Below, piece by piece: positions 1 to 6,905 of a stretch of 64,000 nt of DNA. The notes below the pieces were generated by a model. The model was given only the letters and a program-made list of their open reading frames with translations. It had not been told where the DNA came from and searched no databases. The DNA comes from JAPWJZ01 sp038247245. GTDB taxonomy: Bacteria; Pseudomonadota; Alphaproteobacteria; Micavibrionales; UBA2020. The stretch covers positions 24,679-88,678 of the forward strand of contig JBBRVE010000004.1 of the NCBI GenBank assembly GCA_038247245.1, read 5' to 3'. How positions within the stretch are numbered: the first letter of the stretch is position 1; each line of letters starts with the position of its first letter. The position numbers were made by a program, and so were the translations under genes.

Positions 1-257
1 GCATCGTCATTCACGACGGCGATGTCTTTGAGGTAAATCTGTTCGCGGATGCCAAGGCCCAAGGCTTTTGCGCAGGCTTCTTTCGCCGCCCAGCGCTTTG
101 CATAGCCGGAGGCGCGGGATTTCTCATCCGTGTTTTTCTCCACACGCGCCTGTTCTTCCGGCGCGAAGCAGCGTGCGATAAAACGGTCGCCATGATCTCC
201 CAGCACGCGGGCGATGCGATCGATGCTGGCGATGTCGGTGCCGATGCCAATAATCAT
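1..257 (-). CDS. acpS: Holo-[acyl-carrier-protein] synthase AcpS (3' end cut by window edge)
   Basis: Reading the minus strand from the ATG at 257 gives a protein starting MIIGIGTDIASIDRIARVLG, the AcpS N-terminus with its metal-binding Asp in GTDI. Further on comes AKRWAAKEACAKALG, which holds the second metal ligand Glu. AcpS transfers 4'-phosphopantetheine from CoA to apo-acyl carrier protein in the cytoplasm, which fatty-acid synthesis needs. About 85 of some 130 residues are visible; the C-terminus lies outside the window. The start is one base beyond the rsh stop codon (259-261), so the two genes are probably co-transcribed and translationally coupled. The identification is firm because both signature motifs are intact. 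Confidence 0.9.
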   Translation of the reverse strand, partial: MIIGIGTDIASIDRIARVLGDHGDRFIARCFAPEEQARVEKNTDEKSRASGYAKRWAAKEACAKALGLGIREQIYLKDIAVVNDD

Positions 258-258
258 A

Positions 259-2433
259 TCAGCGGCTCCGCGCACGGTTGACGGTGGTGATTTCGGGCGT
301 GCCGCGCAATGCCGCGATGATATCGGATAAATGGCGCGTATCGCGCACCCAGACGTCGATGATCATGTCCCAGAAATCCATGGAGCGGTTGGTGATTTTC
401 AGGTTCGTGATATTGCCGCCGTTCTTGCCGATGACGGTCGAGAGCGTACCGAGCGCGCCCGGTTCATTGGCTATTGTGATAAGCAAACGGCCGACATGCG
501 ATTCCGGCGTGTCTTCGCCGTCTTCCCATGACACATCCAGCCAGCGTTCCGGTGTATCGGCGAATGATTCCAGCGTGTCGCAATCGATCGTGTGGATCGT
601 CACGCCCTTGCCGGTCGTGACGATGCCGACAATACGGTCGCCCGGCAGCGGGTGGCAGCAGCGCGCGAAATGCAGCGCCATGCCGGGGATGAGGCCCTTG
701 ATGGGCATCGGCGGTGCCTTGCCCTTCTGGTGGGTTTTCTTTTCCGGCACGACGTAATTCTGCAGCTGTAGCGGCGGCGGCCCAAGGTTGCTGGGCTTTT
801 GCGCCGGATGCAGCGCATAGAACACTTCGCGCGCGGCGACGTTGCCGGAACCGACGCCCGTCAGCAGGTCTTCGATATTTTCGGTCTTGAACTGACGGTA
901 AATCTCGCCGCTGAAATCGCGTTCGTTAAATTCGTGACCTTCCTGCTTCAGAACCTTTTCCAGCATCTTCTTGCCGAGGTCCATATATTCGTCGCGCTGC
1001 TGCAGGCGCATGAAACGGCGGATGCGCGATTTGGCTTTGCCGGTGACGACGAAGCGTTCCCAGTTGGGGCTGGGCGTCTGGCTTTTCGATGTCGTAATCT
1101 CGATCTGGTCGCCGTTGCCGAGCGCGGTGTTCAGCGGCACGATGCGCCCGTTGACTTTCGCGCCCACCGTCTTGTCGCCAAGGTCGGAGTGGACCGCGTA
1201 GGCAAAGTCGACAGGCGTTGCGCCGCGCGGCAGCGCGATCAAGTCGCCGTTCGGCGTGAAGCAAAACACCTGATCCTGGTACAATTCCAGTTTTGTATTT
1301 TCGAGGAATTCTTCGGGCTTTTGCGCGTGCTCGACGATATCCATCAATTCGCGCAGCCAGCGGAACTGGCGGCCATCCTTGTTCTTGCCGCCGTCGCCCT
1401 GTTTGTACGACCAGTGAGCGGCAACGCCAAGCTCGGCTTCCTCGTGCATGTCGGGGGTGCGTATCTGCACCTCGATACGGTGGTTTTCGGGGCCGATGAC
1501 GGTCGTGTGCAAGGATCTGTAACCGTTCGGTTTCGCCAGCGAAATGTAATCCTTGAACCGGCCCGGCACGGTCGGGTAGAGGCCATGAATGATGCCCAGC
1601 GCGTGATAGCATTCCGACACGTTGGCCACCTGGATGCGGAACGCCATGATGTCGGACAGCTGCTCGAAGCTGATGTTCTTGCGCTGCATTTTCTTCCAGA
1701 TGGAATAGGGCGTCTTTTCGCGGCCGTAAACATCGGCCTCCAGCCCTGCTTCCTTCAGCCGTTTCAGCAGTTCTTCGATGATGCGGCCGACCACGGCCTC
1801 GCCACCCTCGGCGCGCAGGAAGTTGAGGCGCGTCTTGATACTGTCGCGCGCTTCGCCGTTGATCTCGGCAAAGCTTAAGTCTTCCAGCTCTTCCTTGATC
1901 TTGTGGATGCCGATGCGCTCCGCCAGCGGCGCGTAAATCTCGATTGTTTCGACGGCGATTCGTTTGCGCTTTTCGGGCTTCGGGATATGGAACAGCGTGC
2001 GCATGTTGTGCAGGCGGTCGGATAGCTTCACCAGCAGCACGCGGATGTCTTCGGACATCGCCAGCACCAGCTTGCGGAAGTTTTCCGCCTGCTTTTCCTG
2101 CGCCGACTGAAATTCGATTTTGGATAGTTTCGTCACGCCATCGACAAGCTTGGCGATTTCCTCGCCGAACAATTTATGGATTTCCTCGATAGTCGCTTCG
2201 GTATCTTCGACCGTGTCATGCAGCAGCGCGGTGCAGACGGACGCCGTATCCATTTTCATTTCGGTCAGGATGCCCGCGACTTCAAGCGGGTGTGAGAAAT
2301 ACAGGTCGCCCGACGCGCGCGTCTGCGAGCCATGCATTTTCATGGCATAAATATACGCCCGGTTGACGATGTCTTCGTCCATGCCGGGATCGTAAGCCTT
2401 GACCAGTTCGATGAGTTCGTATTGCCGTATCAA
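259..2433 (-). CDS. rsh: Bifunctional (p)ppGpp synthetase/hydrolase, RSH (Rel/SpoT) family
   Basis: This 724-aa protein has the full long-RSH domain order. The N-terminal HD hydrolase carries HPLEVAGIL and LLHDTVEDT (about residues 48-85). The synthetase follows with GRFKDYISLAKPNGYRSLHT (about 295-315), then a TGS domain (VFCFTPNGDLIALPRGATPVDFAYAVH) and a C-terminal ACT domain ending near residue 720. The conserved HD box argues that hydrolysis is retained, so this would be a bifunctional enzyme making and degrading the stringent-response alarmone. Alphaproteobacteria usually have a single such gene. It lies downstream of rpoZ, as in many proteobacteria, but a strong hairpin terminator separates the two here. 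acpS follows after one base. Confidence 0.95.
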   Translation of the reverse strand: MIRQYELIELVKAYDPGMDEDIVNRAYIYAMKMHGSQTRASGDLYFSHPLEVAGILTEMKMDTASVCTALLHDTVEDTEATIEEIHKLFGEEIAKLVDGVTKLSKIEFQSAQEKQAENFRKLVLAMSEDIRVLLVKLSDRLHNMRTLFHIPKPEKRKRIAVETIEIYAPLAERIGIHKIKEELEDLSFAEINGEARDSIKTRLNFLRAEGGEAVVGRIIEELLKRLKEAGLEADVYGREKTPYSIWKKMQRKNISFEQLSDIMAFRIQVANVSECYHALGIIHGLYPTVPGRFKDYISLAKPNGYRSLHTTVIGPENHRIEVQIRTPDMHEEAELGVAAHWSYKQGDGGKNKDGRQFRWLRELMDIVEHAQKPEEFLENTKLELYQDQVFCFTPNGDLIALPRGATPVDFAYAVHSDLGDKTVGAKVNGRIVPLNTALGNGDQIEITTSKSQTPSPNWERFVVTGKAKSRIRRFMRLQQRDEYMDLGKKMLEKVLKQEGHEFNERDFSGEIYRQFKTENIEDLLTGVGSGNVAAREVFYALHPAQKPSNLGPPPLQLQNYVVPEKKTHQKGKAPPMPIKGLIPGMALHFARCCHPLPGDRIVGIVTTGKGVTIHTIDCDTLESFADTPERWLDVSWEDGEDTPESHVGRLLITIANEPGALGTLSTVIGKNGGNITNLKITNRSMDFWDMIIDVWVRDTRHLSDIIAALRGTPEITTVNRARSR

Positions 2434-2457
2434 ATCAACACCCTTTTTTCAGGCAGC

Positions 2458-2495
2458 AAAAAGCCGCCTAAGGGTTTAATTATAGGCGGCTTTTT
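2458..2495 (-). terminator. Intrinsic terminator between rpoZ and rsh
   Basis: A perfect 13-bp inverted repeat (2458-2470 pairing with 2483-2495; core AGCCGCCTA/TAGGCGGCT) encloses a 12-nt loop. Its outer bases form a T-run on either strand. It lies between the rpoZ stop and the rsh start on the minus strand, so it should end rpoZ transcripts or attenuate read-through into rsh. Confidence 0.8.
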
Positions 2496-2518
2496 AAATT
2501 TTAACAGGGGTTTGGCGA

Positions 2519-2998
2519 TCAGTTGTTATCGTCCTCGCCACCCAGGTCGCCCGCATCGAATTCGCCAGCCGGAATCTCGAGGTCGTCGCCTTCGCCTTCG
2601 ACGTCGGCATCTGCGTCAGCGTCTGCTGCTTCTTCTTCCTTCGGCTCTTCGCCGGTGTCTTCGTGCAGGCCGGCGGTTTCAACTTCGCCTTCGGCAGCCT
2701 GGTTCGCAACCTGCGCCCATTCCGCTTCGCCTTCCATCACGTCGATGATGTCTTCGCCTTCTTCCTCGACCTCGATCACCTTCTGGTGGTTCTTGATCAG
2801 GCTTTCGCGCAGCGCGTCGAGCGACATATCCGTGTCGGCGATTTCGCGGAGGGAGATAACGGGGTTTTTGTCGTTGTCGCGGTCGACCAGCAGGGCGGCA
2901 CCGGCATTAATCTCGCGGGCGCGCTGGGAAGAGACAAGCACCAGCTCGAATCTGTTGGGAACTTTCAGGATGCAGTCTTCGACTGTGACGCGTGCCAT
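2519..2998 (-). CDS. rpoZ: DNA-directed RNA polymerase omega subunit with long acidic tail
   Basis: The first ~75 residues are classic omega: MARVTVEDCILKVPNRFELV, then SSQRAREINAG and a DNDKNPVISLREIAD stretch. Omega helps fold and assemble the beta' subunit and is linked to ppGpp binding in E. coli. The protein is 159 aa, against about 90 in E. coli. The extra ~80 C-terminal residues are dominated by Glu, Asp and Ala (EEEGEDI, EEPKEEEAADADADADVEGEGDD). Acidic tails are common in alphaproteobacterial omega, but this one is long. It sits just upstream of rsh. Confidence 0.93.
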   Translation of the reverse strand: MARVTVEDCILKVPNRFELVLVSSQRAREINAGAALLVDRDNDKNPVISLREIADTDMSLDALRESLIKNHQKVIEVEEEGEDIIDVMEGEAEWAQVANQAAEGEVETAGLHEDTGEEPKEEEAADADADADVEGEGDDLEIPAGEFDAGDLGGEDDNN

Positions 2999-3133
2999 GG
3001 TGCTTTACCTTTAAATAACTTCTAAAACAGGGGTTTGTTATAACAACCTTACCTGTCCCTTTGCAACTGGAATCACGCCTGTTTACTTGACTACCGGCGT
3101 ATTCAACCTATGTTTCATTTTTAATAAAACAGC

Positions 3134-3163
3134 TTGACATTGTCAACCAGTTTAGGCTATAAA
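3134..3163 (+). promoter_or_regulatory. Sigma70-type promoter for the NYN gene
   Basis: A consensus TTGACA (3134-3139) is followed after 18 nt by TATAAA (3158-3163). Transcription would begin near 3170 and leave a leader of about 130 nt before the NYN start. That leader contains a small hairpin (CCACC/GGTGG near 3184-3200). No gene lies in 3026-3285. Confidence 0.6.
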
Positions 3164-3300
3164 ACCCTCGACCGCGCCTCCCGCCACCCTTCATCGGTGG
3201 CGCATTCCAGTGCGCCGGTTACGGGGCAGTTAGTACTATTATTGACAACGGCAAATTTCGGGTCTAAAAAGCCCGTCCATATGACTTGGGGAGCAATGAC

Positions 3301-3939
3301 TTGAAAACGAACGGCAATTCTCAAAATTTCAATTTTTTCTATAAAGAAGAAAAGCTGGCGGTGTTCATCGACGGCGCAAATTTGTATGCAGCCGCGAAAA
3401 GCCTGACCTTTGATATCGATTATAAACGCCTGCTCACCTATATCTCGGGGCAGAGCCGTCTTGTACGCGCGTTCTATTATACGGCGCTGATGGAAGACCA
3501 GGAATATTCACCCATCCGCCCCCTGATCGACTGGCTGGATTATAACGGCTACACCATGGTAACCAAGCCCGCGAAGGAATTCACGGATGCGACCGGCCGC
3601 CGCAAAGTCAAAGGCAATATGGATATCGAGCTTGCCATCGACATGATGGAACTGGCCGACCACGTTGATCATATCGTCCTCTTCTCGGGCGACGGCGATT
3701 TCCGCCGCCTGCTGGAATCTGTGCAACGCAAAGGCGTGCGCACGACGGTCGTTTCGACCATTCGCACATCGCCCCCCATGGTGGCCGATGAACTGCGCCG
3801 CCAAGCGGACCATTTCGTCGACCTCGTCGACCTGATGGCGCATATCGAGCGTGCCGCAGGCGAGCGTCCTGCACAGCCCGCGATTTCCAACCCCGAAATG
3901 GCACCCGAAGCCACGGTCACCAACAAGATCCGCGCGTAA
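3301..3939 (+). CDS. NYN-domain (LabA/DUF88-type) putative ribonuclease
   Basis: The protein has the NYN (PIN-like) acidic core: FIDGANLYAAAKS near residue 25, KGNMDIELAIDMM near 105 and LFSGDGDFRRLLE near 125. These Asp residues form the metal site of PIN-like nucleases, and NYN proteins of this kind are thought to act on RNA. The start is chosen at TTG 3301 because GGGGAG (3288-3293) sits 7 nt upstream. A TTG at 3286 is also in frame, but that Shine-Dalgarno sequence would then lie inside the coding region. A nearby ATG (3296) is out of frame and stops after two codons. The gene is monocistronic, with its own promoter and terminator. Confidence 0.85.
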   Translation: MKTNGNSQNFNFFYKEEKLAVFIDGANLYAAAKSLTFDIDYKRLLTYISGQSRLVRAFYYTALMEDQEYSPIRPLIDWLDYNGYTMVTKPAKEFTDATGRRKVKGNMDIELAIDMMELADHVDHIVLFSGDGDFRRLLESVQRKGVRTTVVSTIRTSPPMVADELRRQADHFVDLVDLMAHIERAAGERPAQPAISNPEMAPEATVTNKIRA

Positions 3940-3949
3940 CAGCGCCATC

Positions 3950-3984
3950 AAAAAAAGGCCCCGGTAACCCCGGGGCCTTTTTTT
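3950..3984 (+). terminator. Bidirectional intrinsic terminator
   Basis: GGCCCCGG (3957-3964) pairs with CCGGGGCC (3970-3977), flanked by seven A and seven T. It sits between the convergent NYN gene (plus) and the SNase-like gene (minus) and can serve both. Confidence 0.9.
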
Positions 3985-4003
3985 AGTTTGTACGGTATGC
4001 CGC

Positions 4004-5194
4004 TTACGCGGGCGCGCCCGGTTTTTTCTGCGTGACAGCCGTTGCAAGGCCGTTGATGACGTTGGTCAGCGGGTCGATCAGTGTTTCGGCCTCTTTCAAA
4101 ACTTTTTGCACCAGCTTCACGGCAGTTTCCAGCGGCACTGTCGGTTCGAGGTTGATGTATTCCTGATCCTTGGGCATCGCGGAATAAAGTTTCGAGATTT
4201 GTCCGGCCAGTTTGATATCCAGCAACGACAGTTTGTTCACGTTCGCTTCAAACACGGCGCGGCCAAAGGTCGGGTGTTTTTGCACGATATCGCCACCTTG
4301 CTGGTATTTCGGCACTTCGTTCGCATCCTGCAGGCCACGCAGCATGTCGCCGTAAATGACCAGGAAAGCTTCGATCTTGTTCTTGTTCTCCATCAGCTCG
4401 CCTTCGAGCGTGGAGATTAGCACGTGACGCTCGCGGCTTTGCAGCATCGCTTCCTTGCGGCTGGTCTGCTCGGCTTCTTTTTCCTGCAGCGACGCCATGC
4501 GGCTGAGCCAGTACCACATCACGAGACCGACGATCAGCAAACCGCCGAACGGGCCAAAGATAAGGGCGAGCGGCAGCAGCACCGACATATAAGGCTCCAG
4601 CCAGCGCGGCAGCCCGCGGCCATCCGTCTGGTTCACATCTTCCTTCACCAGCGCCCAGACACCTTTGCCGGCGACGCGCGCGGTTTCCTGTTCTTTTTCA
4701 TAGGCGGTTGCAAACACAGTGTTATAGGTCTGGCGGCGGTCAACGACGACGAAGCCGTTTTTCAAAAGTTCCAGCGCGAGATCCTGATTGGTCGCGGTCG
4801 AGCAACGCGCGATCATTTCCAGCATCGTGCCGCCCATGATGCGGCAATTGACCTGCTGTTCCTGAATGAGCCCGTCCATCAGGTCGAGCGCTTTTAATTC
4901 GAGCGGTGTCTCCGCGCTCTGTGCGGGCTTGATGCCCCAGAGGCGGATGGTGCCGCCTTCGGCGCGCAGCGTCATGGGGTCGACCGCGCGCATCGGGCGC
5001 ATTACGCGCTCTGGCAGGCGGTTCGCCAACGGCGCCACCGAAGCAGGTGCCACATCCGGCGCGTCATCCGATGCCATCGCCGACGGCGGGGCGGGAATGC
5101 TGGCGGCGGGCGGCGCGGGCGCTGCCGTTCTCGGCTGCGCCTGTGCAGTACCTGCAAACATCACAACCGCAAGAACGAGAAACAAATAGCGCAT
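4004..5194 (-). CDS. Membrane-anchored SNase-like (TNase fold) protein
   Basis: From the ATG at 5194 the protein begins with a signal peptide (MRYLFLVLAVVMFAGTAQAQ), followed by a Pro/Ala-rich linker. Next comes a segment resembling staphylococcal-nuclease-like domains: TIRLWGIKP, NGFVVVDRRQ and ARVAGKGVWA. A transmembrane helix follows (PLALIFGPFGGLLIVGLVMWYW), then a coiled-coil-rich C-terminal half (SLQEKEAEQTSRKEAM onward). The usual catalytic Arg/Glu pattern is not clearly preserved, so nuclease activity is doubtful; the domain may bind a ligand or be structural. An in-frame start at 5227 exists, but it would bury the signal peptide. It is the last gene of a minus-strand run from clpS. 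Confidence 0.6.
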   Translation of the reverse strand: MRYLFLVLAVVMFAGTAQAQPRTAAPAPPAASIPAPPSAMASDDAPDVAPASVAPLANRLPERVMRPMRAVDPMTLRAEGGTIRLWGIKPAQSAETPLELKALDLMDGLIQEQQVNCRIMGGTMLEMIARCSTATNQDLALELLKNGFVVVDRRQTYNTVFATAYEKEQETARVAGKGVWALVKEDVNQTDGRGLPRWLEPYMSVLLPLALIFGPFGGLLIVGLVMWYWLSRMASLQEKEAEQTSRKEAMLQSRERHVLISTLEGELMENKNKIEAFLVIYGDMLRGLQDANEVPKYQQGGDIVQKHPTFGRAVFEANVNKLSLLDIKLAGQISKLYSAMPKDQEYINLEPTVPLETAVKLVQKVLKEAETLIDPLTNVINGLATAVTQKKPGAPA

Positions 5195-5288
5195 GTCTGA
5201 AATCCCTGTATTGAAAACCAGTATCAATTCTAGTGGTCAGCAGCCGCCGTATCAAACGCTAAACAGCAATCAGCCGCTATGGTAAAGC

Positions 5289-5978
5289 CTAGCCGGAGCC
5301 GCTGCGCTGCGGGAACATGGGGTAGAGCCAGCCCACGAGCTGCTGCGGGTTGCGCGTCTGGATCCAGACGCGGCCCGGACCCTGAAAGCGGCAACCAAGC
5401 CCTTCGCCGGATGTCACCGACGAAATCCAGCCGGAGCCGCCTTTGACGATTTCATAAGGCATGTGAGAATCCCATGCGACGAGGTGCCCGTTATCGATAT
5501 GCACCACTTCGCCCTGCCCCAGCACCATCGGATAGATCGAGCCGTAGGTGGAAAGGAACACCGTGCCCTGCCCGCCGATTTTCACAATGAAGAACCCCTG
5601 ACCGGACAACATGCCCTTGAACAGGCCCTGCATCTTGGTCGAAACCTGAATGCCGTTAGTGGCGGCAAGATAGCCGCCCTTTTGCACGGAAAGCTGTTCA
5701 CCCTGCTGAAGGTCGATGGTGGCGATTTCGCCGGGCGTCGCCGCCGCCAGCAATGCCCATCCGGGGCCGCCTTGCGATTCCAGCTGCTGCATGAAAAAAC
5801 TTTCGCCGGAAAACATGCGGCCAATCGCCTTGCCGATGCCGCCGTCTGCCTTGCCCGTCAGGCGGATATTGGTCGACATCGCGACCATCGCGCCGGATTC
5901 AGCCTTGATATGCTCGCCCTCTGAAAACGTGACGCGCAGCAGCGGAAACGCACTGTCGCCCATAACTTCGCATTTCAT
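5289..5978 (-). CDS. AIM24/TIGR00266-family protein
   Basis: The 229-aa sequence matches the AIM24/DUF124 family, which has a double-psi or jelly-roll-like beta fold. Features include a Gly-rich repetitive beta pattern, FMQQLESQGGPGWALLAAATPGEI in the middle, and GSIYPMVLGQGEVVHIDNGHLVAW. Bacterial members are cytoplasmic proteins of unknown function; the yeast namesake is mitochondrial. It starts 34 nt after the receiver-deaminase gene on the same strand and is probably part of the clpS-clpA transcription unit. Nothing in the sequence assigns a reaction. Confidence 0.8.
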   Translation of the reverse strand: MKCEVMGDSAFPLLRVTFSEGEHIKAESGAMVAMSTNIRLTGKADGGIGKAIGRMFSGESFFMQQLESQGGPGWALLAAATPGEIATIDLQQGEQLSVQKGGYLAATNGIQVSTKMQGLFKGMLSGQGFFIVKIGGQGTVFLSTYGSIYPMVLGQGEVVHIDNGHLVAWDSHMPYEIVKGGSGWISSVTSGEGLGCRFQGPGRVWIQTRNPQQLVGWLYPMFPQRSGSG

Positions 5979-6011
5979 GGAATAAACTCCCCCGAGATCA
6001 TCAGAAATTAT

Positions 6012-6905
6012 TTAATAAGCCGTCTTGTCCATCTTCGTCATCCAGTTGTCGAAAACAATATTCGCCTCTTCGCGCAGCAGCCGGAAAACCGGCAGCGAGC
6101 GTTTGTTTTCCGGCAGCGCCACTTCACGGTACAGGAGCGCATCGTCAAAGCCGATTTTTTCCGCATCTTCGCGCATATTGGCGTAGAAAATTTTATCAAG
6201 GCGCGCCCAGTAAATGGCGGCAAGGCACATCGGGCAGGGCTCGCAACTGGTGTAAATGTCGCAACCTTCCAGCTTGAAATCCTTGATTGCGGCGGTGGCA
6301 TTGCGGATGGCGACCATTTCGGCATGCGCCGTGGGGTCGTTGGTGGAGGTGACGCAGTTCCAGCCCTCGCCGATAATCTTGCCCTGACGCACGATGACGG
6401 CGCCGAACGGGCCACCGCAGTTTTCTTCCATCTTTTGTTGCGAGAGGTCAATCGCGCGGCGCATGAAGCCCATGCGCTGTTGTTCGATATCCATCTGCGC
6501 GGCGCTTTTGTTTGCCTCGGCGGCAAGGCGCGCCTGATGGGTTTCCGACAGCATCGCCTCGACCTGCGCCAGCAGCGCGTCCGGCTTCACGGGCTTCGGG
6601 AAGTAGGCGAGCTTCATTTCGATTTTCTTCTGCACTTCCTCGCGCACATGATCATCGGCAAGCGCGATGACCGGCGTCGAGGCGTGGTCGCGCTTCATTT
6701 TGCGCAGGAACGCGACTTCGTCCGACGTTTCATCATCGATATCGAGGATCACAAGATCCGGACGCTTCGCCAGCAGCTCGACCGCTTTGTCGGCTCCAAC
6801 GGCGTCGGATACACCATAACCGTTCTTGAGAAGGATGCCGCAAATCAATTTGCGCATGATGTCGCTGGGATCGACGACCAGTATCTGCCCTTTTGTGGCG
6901 TCCAT
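6012..6905 (-). CDS. Receiver domain fused to guanine deaminase (REC-GuaD)
   Basis: Residues 1-120 form a response-regulator receiver: ILVVDPSD at the acidic pocket (D12), phosphoacceptor D55 in LVILDIDD, and the conserved Lys K104 in FPKPVKP. Residues ~140-297 form a cytidine-deaminase-fold enzyme closest by eye to bacterial guanine deaminase. It has GGPFGAVIV, the zinc/catalytic motif TAHAE (H194, E196), SCEPCPMC (C224, C227), a GFDD segment and a C-terminal Tyr as in GuaD. It would convert guanine to xanthine, possibly under phosphorylation control. The start codon shares one base with the clpA stop, implying coupled translation. tRNA adenosine deaminase is the main alternative for the enzyme half. 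Confidence 0.85.
   Translation of the reverse strand: MDATKGQILVVDPSDIMRKLICGILLKNGYGVSDAVGADKAVELLAKRPDLVILDIDDETSDEVAFLRKMKRDHASTPVIALADDHVREEVQKKIEMKLAYFPKPVKPDALLAQVEAMLSETHQARLAAEANKSAAQMDIEQQRMGFMRRAIDLSQQKMEENCGGPFGAVIVRQGKIIGEGWNCVTSTNDPTAHAEMVAIRNATAAIKDFKLEGCDIYTSCEPCPMCLAAIYWARLDKIFYANMREDAEKIGFDDALLYREVALPENKRSLPVFRLLREEANIVFDNWMTKMDKTAY

Noticed and set aside
799..1878. Plus-strand open frame of 359 codons opposite rsh
   Set aside because: It is antisense to a certain gene, with no ribosome site and no recognisable protein pattern.
4590..5000. Active staphylococcal-nuclease-type enzyme
   Set aside because: The fold-like pattern is present but the catalytic Arg/Glu/Arg set is not clear, so only SNase-like is claimed.
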